Shown: positions 6,828 through 13,187, counted from the stretch's first letter. The stretch: DNA of 20,846 nucleotides from an uncultured Eubacteriales bacterium (GCA_900548795.1 URLT01000024.1:1-20846); one strand, 5' to 3'. The notes: generated by a model not told the origin, from the letters alone. Numbers and translations: made by a program.

Positions 6828-7520
6828 TTAAAATCTGCCGCCCATGTACCAAGAGCCGCGATGGCGATCGGTATAAATGCCGAACTGCGAGTCGCTGAGA
6901 TTGTGAAGGATCCTGCCGAGCGTCTTGCGATCAATGACGACCTCGTAGGGAGCTTCGGCAAGATAGGCGAGAATCTCCTGCTGCTTGAGCGGTTGCTTGG
7001 AGCTGGAGTGCTGCTGCAGGATGAGATAAACAAACAGCGGCGCCATGCTTTTGCGGGTGTTGACGCTTTTCGGGCGGCTGAGCTCGTCCAGCTCTTCCTC
7101 GCTCATCAGCTCCAAGCGGTCATAGTAACGGCAAACGGCATGATCCACATATTCATAGCGCTCGCAGAAGCGGAATAAGGTCAGCGCGGAGGCAAGCGCC
7201 TTGGCCTCGTTTTCCAAAATTTGATCCGGCACATCTAGGCTGCTCAGCTTGCAATAGTACATTGCATGCAGAGCGGTTTGAAAGGCGAAGGGACGCTTCT
7301 CCAGCTCGTCTCGCAGCCTGTTAAATTCCTCGATTGCAGCGAAGCACTCATCATAAAATTTCCAGCTCATCCCGCAGCGCAGGCTTTCCTCCCCGTCGCC
7401 CGTCTGCATGAAAAATGACGGCATATACAGCAAGCCATCCGCATCGGTGCGTTCAAACATCTTTTTTATCAGGTCATCGGCTGTCAGATCCTTCCAAACA
7501 TCAATCTTCAACCTGCTCAT
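6828..7520 (-). CDS. 230-aa winged-helix-tailed paralogue of the 351-aa protein
   Basis: Residues 11-70 (TADDLIKKMFERTDADGLLY, then CGMSWKFYDE) match residues 25-80 of the 351-aa protein. Residues 152-226 (SVNTRKSMAPLFVYLIL, KQQEIL, DRKTLGRILHNL, GSWY) match its C-terminal winged-helix-like domain almost residue for residue. The roughly 120-residue charged middle of the longer copy is missing, so this is a compact version. DNA around the domain start is also nearly identical (about 3625-3655 versus 7035-7068), indicating a fairly recent duplication. The start at 7520 has AAAGGAGG about 5 bases upstream. No TGTCCC element precedes it; a TATGAT is seen about 45 bases upstream without a clear -35. 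Function is probably regulatory or adaptor (inference). Confidence 0.8.
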   Translation of the reverse strand: MSRLKIDVWKDLTADDLIKKMFERTDADGLLYMPSFFMQTGDGEESLRCGMSWKFYDECFAAIEEFNRLRDELEKRPFAFQTALHAMYYCKLSSLDVPDQILENEAKALASALTLFRFCERYEYVDHAVCRYYDRLELMSEEELDELSRPKSVNTRKSMAPLFVYLILQQHSSSKQPLKQQEILAYLAEAPYEVVIDRKTLGRILHNLSDSQFGIYTDRHRGSWYMGGRF

Positions 7521-7579
7521 CCAGCCTCCTTTTGATAAAAAGCATGAAATTTCTACGCTATATCATACTAGAATCTGTT

Positions 7580-7719
7580 AAAAAGCTTGAAAAGCTTTTT
7601 ATAGCGCCGAAGACGCGTCAGATTCTGCATGAGACGGCGCAGCGTGCATTCGCACGATGCGAGTGTGCGTAGCACACGGGATTCTTGATTAAAACTATGA
7701 AATATTTTAATCAAGAATC
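7580..7719. repeat. cluster of inverted repeats in the divergent intergenic region
   Basis: This 7521-7875 gap separates the divergent 230-aa and 171-aa genes. It holds AAAAAGCTT/AAGCTTTTT (7580-7600), GCGCCG/CGGCGC (7604-7639), a GTGTGC/GCACAC hairpin near 7660-7677, and a perfect 15-bp pair GATTCTTGATTAAAA/TTTTAATCAAGAATC (7680-7694 and 7705-7719). The last lies 23 bases upstream of promoter copy 3. They may be regulator-binding dyads or structured RNA. I see no gene in the gap. Confidence 0.6.
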
Positions 7720-7742
7720 CGTATCAAATTATACGAATGGCA

Positions 7743-7777
7743 TTGTCCCAAATTTGTCACAACCGCGTTGCTATAAT
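7743..7777 (+). promoter_or_regulatory. TGTCCC-N-TATNAT promoter element, copy 3
   Basis: TTGTCC (7743-7748), 23 bases, TATAAT (7772-7777), with TGC before the -10. Its first 16 bases, TTGTCCCAAATTTGTC, are identical to copy 1 on the opposite strand 3.2 kb away. It lies about 98 bases upstream of the 171-aa gene. Confidence 0.65.
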
Positions 7778-7875
7778 GGAGTCGTGCCTCAAATGTTACG
7801 AGCCGTTCTGAAGCCTGATCTTTTTCGGGGCACTTTGCAGAACATTCCGTATTTTTTACAGGAGGGAAGCGCCGA

Positions 7876-8391
7876 ATGGCAGCAGAGTTCTCCGCCGCAG
7901 CGCTTGCGCGGAAAATCTTCAAGGATCGGGCGCTCACGCTGCGGGAAAAGCAGCACGCGTGGCTGTCGCTCGCGGAGGTCATGCCGGATGAAACCGTCCA
8001 AACGACCGACTCTTTTCTGGATACCCCCGAGGAGCGCAGCCTGCATGAGCTGCTTCGCGCATTTGTCGCGGAGCAGAAGCAGATGGAAGCCCAGTTCTTC
8101 GCCGACGAGCCGGATGCGGTTTATCTCGCGGAATATCAGGATGCCGAAACGGAGGAATGGTATGGTACGAGCGACCCATATCTGTCGTGGGACGACGTTT
8201 TGGCGCACGAGCTGTACTACGACCGTCGATCATGCGTCACGAAATATTATCCGAAGCAGTATGTGAACGGCTTTATGCGGCAGCTGACCGCTGAATTCAG
8301 CGAGACCGGCTTGTTGATGAACATCACGTGCCGAATGCTGATGACGCGCCCGGTCTACAGAGATTCGTTCTGGGCAATGTTAAGTTTGTGA
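7876..8391 (+). CDS. hypothetical protein, 171 aa (short paralogue of the 360-aa protein)
   Basis: The N-terminal 65 residues align with residues 35-95 of the 360-aa protein: LTLREKQHAWLSLAEVMPD and SLHELLRAF match VEEKHAAWDKLIETMPD and SLHTYLRGY. A weaker match continues to about residue 150 (LTAEFSETGLLMNI versus LSTELKMMQI). The DFPTPF/FQDEDGG half of the long protein is absent, so this is either a single-domain version or a truncated copy; the terminal FWAMLSL looks non-homologous. ATG 7876 has AGGAGGG about 9 bases upstream. It lies 100 bases before the radical SAM gene and has its own TGTCCC promoter. The protein is soluble with no signal peptide; function unknown. Confidence 0.75.
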   Translation: MAAEFSAAALARKIFKDRALTLREKQHAWLSLAEVMPDETVQTTDSFLDTPEERSLHELLRAFVAEQKQMEAQFFADEPDAVYLAEYQDAETEEWYGTSDPYLSWDDVLAHELYYDRRSCVTKYYPKQYVNGFMRQLTAEFSETGLLMNITCRMLMTRPVYRDSFWAMLSL

Positions 8392-8407
8392 AAACAGAGA
8401 TGCGGTT

Positions 8408-8442
8408 TTGTCCCGAATTCGCACCACGGGATGTGTTATGAT
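8408..8442 (+). promoter_or_regulatory. TGTCCC-N-TATNAT promoter element, copy 4
   Basis: TTGTCC (8408-8413), 23 bases, TATGAT (8437-8442), with TGT before the -10. Bases after TTGTCC are CGAATTCGCACCAC, again a short AT-centred dyad as in copies 1 and 3. It lies 49 bases upstream of ATG 8492, so the in-frame extension back to TTG 8408 would begin inside the promoter and is rejected as the start. Confidence 0.65.
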
Positions 8443-8491
8443 TGAGTCACAAACGGCAAAGATTGCCGAACAAATACGAAGGAGCAGGGTA

Positions 8492-9835
8492 ATGACAGAA
8501 AAAGATTGCTGCAAATATGTTTTAGCGCCGGATATCTTCTATCGGAAAACGCCAGCGGGCGATGTCGTACTCTATCAAACGACACAGCAAAACGTTTTCT
8601 TGCTGGGTGGGCAGGTCTATGATTTGTTGGACGCGCTGAAAGAGAACAGATATGCTTCCCAAATAGGCGGCGAACCGCTTGCTGCGTATTGGCACACGCA
8701 CAACAGCGCCGTGGACACAGAGATGGTTAGTCAAATGCTTGAAATGGGCTGGATCGCAGCACCGACCGTTCTGGAGGAACGGAAGCACACGCTGGAGGGT
8801 GAGCTGAAAATGGGACAGTACCGCCCGGTAAACGCATTGAGTGACGTGCAGTTCGAGCTGACGTTCCGCTGCAACGAGCACTGTCGGCACTGTTATTGCC
8901 CGCGGGAAAACGAAATAGCCAAAGAGCTTACCACCGCCGAGGTCAAGGGCGCATTAGACGAGCTGAAAGAAATGCAGGTTATGTGCGTTACCTTTACCGG
9001 CGGCGACCTGTTCATGAGAACCGACGCCTTTGAGATCATGGAATATGCGTACCGCTTGGGCTTTGCAATCAACATTTTCACTAACGGCACGCTGCTGAAG
9101 GACGCAGACTTTTTCCGTCTGAAGGCGCTTTACCCGCGCAGCGTCCACTTCAGTATCTATAATTACATTCCGGAAAAACATGATGCTTTTACGCAGCTTC
9201 CCGGTTCCTTTGAAAGGACCGTTTCCGCAATCAAAAAATGCCGCCTGCTTGGTATTCCCACCAATATCAAGGTCTCCCTCGTGGAAGAAAACTATGATGA
9301 TATCGAGGGCATCTGTGAGCTTGCGGAGAATTTGGGGACGACCATTCAGATCAGTATGCAGATCACACCGAAAAACGACGGCGGCATGGAACCCACGGCG
9401 CTGCGGGTCAACAACGCGGTGCGTTATGCAGAGGTCATGCGAAAAGTCGATCGACATATTCTGCTGGTCTGCGCCGGGGAAACGCTCAATGACAGCGACA
9501 AGCTCGAAAACGGCCCTGTTTGTGGCACAGGCGTGTATTCGCTGAATATCAACCCCTACGGCGATGTATTCGCCTGCAATGCTCTGCTGATTCCATGCGG
9601 AAATATCCGCAGCAGCAGTATCCAGCAGATCTGGGAAGGCTCTGAAGAACTGAAAAGGATCCGCAGTTTCCGAATGAATCAGTTAAAAGGCTGCGAGGGT
9701 TGCGCCATGAAACGTCAATGTGATTTTTGTCCCGGCAGCGCGATGCAGGAAACTGGTGATCCGCTGATGCGGTATTCAGAAGCCTGCACCTTAGCCAAGG
9801 CAAAAATAATCAAACAGAAAGGAGACACGGTATGA
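8492..9835 (+). CDS. radical SAM/SPASM peptide maturase with PqqD-like N-terminal domain
   Basis: The 447-aa protein has a RiPP-maturase layout. Residues 1-95 look like a PqqD-like peptide-binding domain (VLAPDIFYRKTPAGDVVLYQ and a small wHTH fold). The radical SAM core carries CNEHCRHC (C127, C131, C134: CX3CX2C for the [4Fe-4S] that cleaves S-adenosylmethionine) and TGGDLFMR (169-176) at the GGEP position. The C-terminal SPASM domain has C344, GDVFAC (C362), C369, then CEGCAMKRQCDFC (C401, C404, C410, C413) and C432, enough for two auxiliary clusters. Such enzymes install thioether or C-C cross-links in peptides. ATG 8492 is chosen because AAGGAG lies 7 bases upstream and the promoter excludes longer forms. 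Its TGA overlaps the ATG of a Cys-rich 33-aa ORF, the likely substrate. The cross-link class cannot be told from sequence. Confidence 0.9.
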   Translation: MTEKDCCKYVLAPDIFYRKTPAGDVVLYQTTQQNVFLLGGQVYDLLDALKENRYASQIGGEPLAAYWHTHNSAVDTEMVSQMLEMGWIAAPTVLEERKHTLEGELKMGQYRPVNALSDVQFELTFRCNEHCRHCYCPRENEIAKELTTAEVKGALDELKEMQVMCVTFTGGDLFMRTDAFEIMEYAYRLGFAINIFTNGTLLKDADFFRLKALYPRSVHFSIYNYIPEKHDAFTQLPGSFERTVSAIKKCRLLGIPTNIKVSLVEENYDDIEGICELAENLGTTIQISMQITPKNDGGMEPTALRVNNAVRYAEVMRKVDRHILLVCAGETLNDSDKLENGPVCGTGVYSLNINPYGDVFACNALLIPCGNIRSSSIQQIWEGSEELKRIRSFRMNQLKGCEGCAMKRQCDFCPGSAMQETGDPLMRYSEACTLAKAKIIKQKGDTV

Positions 9836-9933
9836 TCATCAAGGCTTGCGACAAGTATCTGGCATGCGCAGCAAACTGCTGCTCGAGGAACCTTGAGTCC
9901 CTCTGCGGAATCAACTGGCGTACGAATTCCTGA
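9832..9933 (+). CDS. 33-aa Cys-rich peptide, candidate RiPP precursor
   Basis: ATG 9832 overlaps the maturase stop codon (ATGA), with AAAGGAG about 7 bases upstream, so translation is probably coupled. The product begins MIIKACDKYLACAANCC and has five cysteines, at 6, 12, 16, 17 and 25, with CX5C, CX3CC and CX7C spacings, and ends in a short polar tail. A tiny Cys-rich ORF coupled to a PqqD-radical SAM-SPASM enzyme is the usual arrangement for sactipeptide, ranthipeptide and related precursors. There is hardly any room for a long leader before the first Cys and no protease or transporter gene nearby, which is unusual. I do not recognise the sequence; it may be a new precursor type. A 14-bp hairpin follows 11 bases after the stop. 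Confidence 0.65.
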   Translation: MIIKACDKYLACAANCCSRNLESLCGINWRTNS

Positions 9934-9944
9934 TTAGCCGCACC

Positions 9945-9975
9945 GGGGAGGAAAAAGCGTTGCTTTTTCCTCCCC
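9945..9975 (+). terminator. terminator-like hairpin after the RiPP cassette
   Basis: GGGGAGGAAAAAGC and GCTTTTTCCTCCCC form a perfect 14-bp stem with a GTT loop. The T-run is in the descending arm rather than after it. It closes the radical SAM-peptide operon. It may also act as an mRNA-stabilising or anti-Shine-Dalgarno structure, since it contains GGGGAGG. Confidence 0.65.
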
Positions 9976-10110
9976 ATCTTCAGAACAGAACGATCGTGGC
10001 AGCGCCGCGCAGGTATACGGCGATCAATGCCTCTGCGAAGGGTTGCCCTGTTCGTGAAGCACTTTGAGGATTTGTGCGAATTGCCTTGTATTGGGAAAGG
10101 AGAACTCACA

Positions 10111-10326
10111 ATGGGATTGTTTGGTCAAGAGAGTGAACAAGATCGCATCTATAGAGAACAGCGAGAGGCGCACCGCCGCTATTTGGAGGCCAAAGGGAAA
10201 TACGACAGCGCAAGCTATCATTATAGAATCGAAATGTCCCGCAGCGCGACGCACGACGCAATGCGTTTCAAGGCGGATATGGACATAGCGCTGGCCGATA
10301 TGCTCCGAAGCGGATACAAGGGCTGA
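10111..10326 (+). CDS. small charged hypothetical protein, 71 aa
   Basis: ATG 10111 has GGGAAAGGAG about 9 bases upstream; the frame is open further up to 10027 but without a ribosome binding site. The product MGLFGQESEQDRIYREQREA... is rich in Arg, Glu, Lys and Tyr and looks like a single long amphipathic helix or coiled coil, with no Cys and no membrane segment. It follows the RiPP cassette by about 180 bases and ends at a hairpin shared with the convergent winged-helix gene. A weak TTGAGG-17-TGTATT promoter could start near 10068. Family and function unknown. Confidence 0.6.
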   Translation: MGLFGQESEQDRIYREQREAHRRYLEAKGKYDSASYHYRIEMSRSATHDAMRFKADMDIALADMLRSGYKG

Positions 10327-10349
10327 TCGGCAGCCCCCCTAAAATACGG

Positions 10350-10383
10350 ACAGCGCCGTGCAGCGAAACCTGCACGGCGCTGT
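10350..10383. terminator. bidirectional terminator hairpin
   Basis: ACAGCGCCGTGCAG and CTGCACGGCGCTGT form a perfect 14-bp stem around a 6-base loop, between convergent genes ending at 10326 (+) and 10395 (-). On the minus strand CCGTATTTTAG follows. Placement supports termination for both genes. Confidence 0.7.
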
Positions 10384-10394
10384 TCCATGAGCCG

Positions 10395-10697
10395 TCATGC
10401 GCAGAGCTTGTACGGCTCGTACCACGAGCCGCTGCGCGAATTGTGGATGCCGAGGTCGGCGTCTTCAAGCAGATGCAGCGTGCGTCCGAGCGCCTTGCGC
10501 TCGATGGACAGCGCGTAGGGATAGGCGTCCAGCCGCCGGATGATCTCGCTCTGCGTCAGACGCCGGCGCGGATTGGAGCAGTTTTTCAGGATCTCATAAA
10601 CGAACAGCGGCGCAAGCTGTCTGCGGCTGTTCCTCTTGCCGGAGGGCGCAGCGGCTTCTTCCTCTTCCAAGTCCATAGAGATCATATTCTTATTCAT
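10395..10697 (-). CDS. 100-aa stand-alone winged-helix-like domain protein
   Basis: This is the third copy of the domain found at the C-termini of the 351-aa and 230-aa proteins: RRQLAPLFVYEILKN, LTQSEIIRRL, PYALSIERKALGRTLHLLE, DLGI and GSWYEP line up in order. It lacks their N-terminal region, replaced by about 25 acidic residues (DLEEEEAAAP). Single-domain wHTH proteins of this size are often DNA-binding repressors or adaptors, so it is a candidate regulator of the TGTCCC promoters (inference). ATG 10697 has CGGAGG about 10 bases upstream. It starts 21 bases after the 93-aa gene, same strand, so they form an operon with the promoter near 11071. Confidence 0.75.
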   Translation of the reverse strand: MNKNMISMDLEEEEAAAPSGKRNSRRQLAPLFVYEILKNCSNPRRRLTQSEIIRRLDAYPYALSIERKALGRTLHLLEDADLGIHNSRSGSWYEPYKLCA

Positions 10698-10717
10698 CCG
10701 AACATGCCTCCGTTCCG

Positions 10718-10999
10718 TTAGGCTGCGCGCTGCTGCCCGATGACAACAGCGCAGTTTTCCATTTCGATCCCGCCGACGGCGCGGATAATGTCGCGGCAGA
10801 TAAAGCCGTCGATCGGATGGCCGATCAGCGCTTCATAATAGCGTTTGCCGCTTGCAAACTGCGGCGCAAAGGTTTTGCCGTTCAGCTCGATTTTGCATTT
10901 CTTGCGCAGCACAAAGCTGTGTTCGGAGGTCTCGTCTACTACATAATTTTTGCCGTTCACGTTCAGAATGTAATACCCACTGCAAACAAAATACTTCAT
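10718..10999 (-). CDS. hypothetical protein, 93 aa
   Basis: A small soluble protein with strand-rich appearance (YYILNVNGKNYVVDETSEHS), two basic stretches (RKKCKIELNGK, SGKRYYEAL) and four Cys without a metal-site spacing. ATG 10999 has GGAGG at 7 bases, a convincing start. It is the first gene of a two-gene operon with the 100-aa winged-helix protein and lies about 75 bases from the promoter at 11071-11101. I do not recognise a family. Confidence 0.65.
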   Translation of the reverse strand: MKYFVCSGYYILNVNGKNYVVDETSEHSFVLRKKCKIELNGKTFAPQFASGKRYYEALIGHPIDGFICRDIIRAVGGIEMENCAVVIGQQRAA

Positions 11000-11070
11000 T
11001 TTCTACCTCCAAAATACAAAAAATTTTATACCTAACTCCTTCCCTATCCTTCCCCAACAGTGTGGAGACA

Positions 11071-11101
11071 AGTATAACATACGCCCGCGACATTTCTGAC
11101 T
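11071..11101 (-). promoter_or_regulatory. promoter with AGTCA-N-AAATGTC box (copy 1)
   Basis: On the minus strand AGTCAGAAATGTC is followed 12 bases on by TATACT (11076-11071) with a TGT extension. The plus-strand promoter at 12126-12156 has the same spacing (25 bases from AGTCA to the -10) and 22 of 31 bases identical. It would drive the 93-aa/100-aa operon. Confidence 0.5.
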
Positions 11102-11167
11102 AATTTTCGGCCTTTTTTGAAAATATTTTTTTGAGCAGCGAACGCTGCGATTATGGGCTGTATTAAC

Positions 11168-11204
11168 GCAGCAGCGGCGGGCTCACCGAGCCCGCCGCTG
11201 CTGC
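11168..11204 (-). terminator. 17-bp hairpin after the 253-aa gene
   Basis: GCAGCAGCGGCGGGCTC and its exact complement form a 17-bp stem with an ACC loop, 14 bases past the stop codon of the minus-strand gene ending at 11218. There is no clean U-tract, but stability and position argue for a terminator. Confidence 0.7.
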
Positions 11205-11217
11205 AATTGCCAAGTAT

Positions 11218-11979
11218 TTATATTGGGTACTTGTCGTGAATCAGTTCGTACTTTTTGATCCGCTTTTCAAGGTCAATCAATGTGCAACGGAACACACCGA
11301 GAAAAACGTAAGCGCCGGTGCCGTCTTTGGCAAAGGTTACTCTGATTTCGTCCGGAATCTCATTCCCCAAGCCGAGCTTGTTTTTGCCCCATTCTTCGGT
11401 AATCAGGCGATACCCTTCTGAAATCGTGTTGCGCCAGTTTTCATTCTCGGTGCCCGTCCAATTGGAGTGCGCAAGCATCCAGACGCTGTAGCCCTCCCTT
11501 GTAGCAGCTCTTGCATACAAAGGTTTGTTCCGGCCGAACCCCTTCACCCCTTCCTGAGCAAAGCCGAATGCGGGAATACAAGCCTCATAAATCTGTTTGC
11601 TCTCGGTGCCATACTTCCTTCCGGATGTCAGTGGATTGTTCTGCGCAATCGTCTCTGATGGTTCCGATACGACTGTTTTCCTGCTCTTGCCCTGCTTACT
11701 TGCGGCTAAGGCGGCAGTCTCGCGCTCCAGCGCGCGCCTCCTTTCGGTATCTTCAGTGAACGCTTTATGAGCGGCCTCGATCTCGGTCAAAATTGCTTCC
11801 TGAACGGCAGGATCTGCCGCGACGGCATGCTTCTTTTCAAATAAATTTGGGTACATTAACTGTATAGTCTTGTCGGAAAAAGCAACAGTGAAGCTCTTCC
11901 AATTGCCCCGGCTTTCGACGGCTTCCACAATGCCCTCTCCATACTCCTTGTGAGTCAAATGTAAACCAATATAATCCAT
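11218..11979 (-). CDS. hypothetical protein, 253 aa
   Basis: The N-terminal 50 residues (GLHLTHKEYGEGIVEAVES...FTVAFSDKTIQL) look like the small beta-barrel 'H..fG.G.V...V.F' module that occurs in many bacterial DNA- or nucleotide-handling proteins. A charged helical linker follows (about 60-115), then a folded C-terminal domain with YGTESKQIYEACIPAFGF, ATREGYSVWMLAHSNWTG and GAYVFLGVFRC. I cannot name that domain; the aromatic FLGVF...YP ending is reminiscent of PUA/EVE-like folds but this is weak. ATG 11979 has GGAGG at 7 bases. It is divergent from the phosphatase gene at 12240, with a terminator after it and a promoter at 12015-12044. No signal peptide or membrane segment. Function unknown. 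Confidence 0.75.
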   Translation of the reverse strand: MDYIGLHLTHKEYGEGIVEAVESRGNWKSFTVAFSDKTIQLMYPNLFEKKHAVAADPAVQEAILTEIEAAHKAFTEDTERRRALERETAALAASKQGKSRKTVVSEPSETIAQNNPLTSGRKYGTESKQIYEACIPAFGFAQEGVKGFGRNKPLYARAATREGYSVWMLAHSNWTGTENENWRNTISEGYRLITEEWGKNKLGLGNEIPDEIRVTFAKDGTGAYVFLGVFRCTLIDLEKRIKKYELIHDKYPI

Positions 11980-12014
11980 ATCTTTCCTCCATCTTTTTGA
12001 TTAATTACAATCAG

Positions 12015-12044
12015 ATTATATCACAGGGGCTACAAATTTCGACT
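12015..12044 (-). promoter_or_regulatory. promoter of the 253-aa gene with AGTCGAAATTTGT box
   Basis: On the minus strand AGTCGAAATTTGT precedes TATAAT (12020-12015), 24 bases from AGTC to the -10. It resembles the AGTCA boxes at 11071 and 12126 with one base less spacing, and the CAAATTTG part of the TGTCCC elements. Confidence 0.4.
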
Positions 12045-12125
12045 ATTGTTTGAATAAAATATCGTATTGCCTTTCTCGCCTTTTCGTTCAGCTTTCCTGC
12101 ATTTTTTGTAAAAGGCTGAATCCTG

Positions 12126-12156
12126 AGTCAAAAATGTCCATACGGCATGTTATAAT
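12126..12156 (+). promoter_or_regulatory. promoter with AGTCA-N-AAATGTC box (copy 2)
   Basis: AGTCAAAAATGTCC is followed by TGTTATAAT (-10 at 12151-12156). It matches the element at 11071-11101 with identical spacing. It lies 84 bases upstream of the phosphatase start. No TTGACA-like -35 is present at 17 bases. Confidence 0.5.
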
Positions 12157-12239
12157 TATATCATAAAAGCAACGGCGGTCAAGCCTTTGAACGCCAAGAA
12201 CTGATAAATAACGAAAATAATGTAAGAAAGGGTGGTATT

Positions 12240-12926
12240 TTGCACTACGCAATTTCGGACATTCACGGCTGCTATGACAAGTATATTTCCATGCTGGAAA
12301 AAATCGGGTTCAACGACGGCGATACGCTGTATTTTCTCGGCGACGCGGTGGATCGCGGGCCGGACGGCGTAAAAATTCTGCTGGATATGATGGCGCGGAA
12401 AAATGTTGTGCCGCTTCTCGGCAACCACGAGGAATCGTTTTACGTTGTGATCAACAGCCTGCACAAAAAACTGAGCGACGTAGATAGAATCGGGGTGGAG
12501 TTCGAAAGGCTCATATGGCTCGAGTGCGCGGGCGGACAGTTCACATGGGATGCCTACTGTGCGCTTCCCAAAGTAGCAAAGAAAAACCTGCTCCGCTACC
12601 TCAAAACGTTCGAATTATATGACAAAATCAGAGTCAACAACATGACATTCCTGCTGTCTCACGCCGGCTTGGGCGACTATGCGCCGGGAAAAACCCTTGC
12701 CGACTGCACCGCGGATGATCTGCTCTGGGGGCGCATGGATTACGAGCGGGTCTACTGCCCCGGAACGTACATCGTCAGCGGACACACGCCGACCGGATAT
12801 ATCGACCCCGCCTGCGCCGGAAAAATCATCCAGAAAAACAATCATATCGCCATCGACTGCGGCGCTGTCTTCGGAGGCGCACTCGGCTGCATCTGTCTGG
12901 AAACGTTGGAAGAATTTTACACCTGA
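12240..12926 (+). CDS. PPP-family metallophosphatase (serine/threonine phosphatase-like)
   Basis: The 228-aa protein has the full PPP motif series: SDIHGC (residues 6-11), GDAVDRGPDG (34-43), GNHEES (60-65), SHAGLGDY and SGHTPTGY near the end, with Asp, His and Asn ligands for a two-metal centre. Bacterial members of this size (PrpA/PrpB-like) dephosphorylate phosphoproteins or small phosphoesters in the cytosol; substrate is not evident. The start is TTG 12240, with GAAAGGGTGG about 6-8 bases upstream; the first residues after it (HYAISDIHG) match the usual start of the family, and no ATG lies nearby in frame. It is divergent from the 253-aa gene and followed by the gene-free repeat region. 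Confidence 0.9.
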   Translation: MHYAISDIHGCYDKYISMLEKIGFNDGDTLYFLGDAVDRGPDGVKILLDMMARKNVVPLLGNHEESFYVVINSLHKKLSDVDRIGVEFERLIWLECAGGQFTWDAYCALPKVAKKNLLRYLKTFELYDKIRVNNMTFLLSHAGLGDYAPGKTLADCTADDLLWGRMDYERVYCPGTYIVSGHTPTGYIDPACAGKIIQKNNHIAIDCGAVFGGALGCICLETLEEFYT

Positions 12927-12978
12927 TTGCCCGAAGGATCCCGGATATGGCAGCATCTCATCCGCTGCGGCTTGCCAT

Positions 12979-13086
12979 TTATGAAGCACATATAATTTTA
13001 CCGTTCACGGCCTCTGCTGCCATCCGGCTCACCAGCCGAAGAAAAAGCTCCTCTGCCTGCCGGTCAATATCTGCAAGATACCCGTC
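12979..13086 (-). pseudogene. tnpV: TnpV-family transposon protein remnant
   Basis: The minus-strand frame from 13086 to TAA 12979 reads YLADIDRQAEELFLRLV, then SRMAAEAVNGKIICAS. The first part matches the 'YLADIDRQAE.MF.RLV..MA' core of TnpV, a protein of Tn4451-type clostridial transposons. The last part matches its C-terminus ('EIVNA.LIY'), which normally lies about 35 residues further on. So the N-terminus is gone and the middle is deleted in frame. The longer open frame upstream runs through a REP arm and is not coding. It marks an old transposon insertion. Confidence 0.55.
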
Positions 13087-13187
13087 TCGTGCAGCATTCG
13101 CGGATGCTGCGTGTGCCGGTGCTGCCGGCCTTGGCCAGAATGCACGATGTTCTTTTTTCGCTCCGGGATGCCATGCTGCCGACTGAA

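Noticed and set aside
8408..8491. N-terminal extension of the radical SAM protein from TTG 8408
   Set aside because: It would start inside the promoter element, upstream of the predicted transcription start. ATG 8492 has a proper ribosome binding site and the PqqD-like domain begins there.
9976..10110. Second Cys-containing peptide upstream of the 71-aa gene
   Set aside because: Short frames with CLCEGLPC or KGCPVREAL exist, but none has a start codon with a ribosome binding site.
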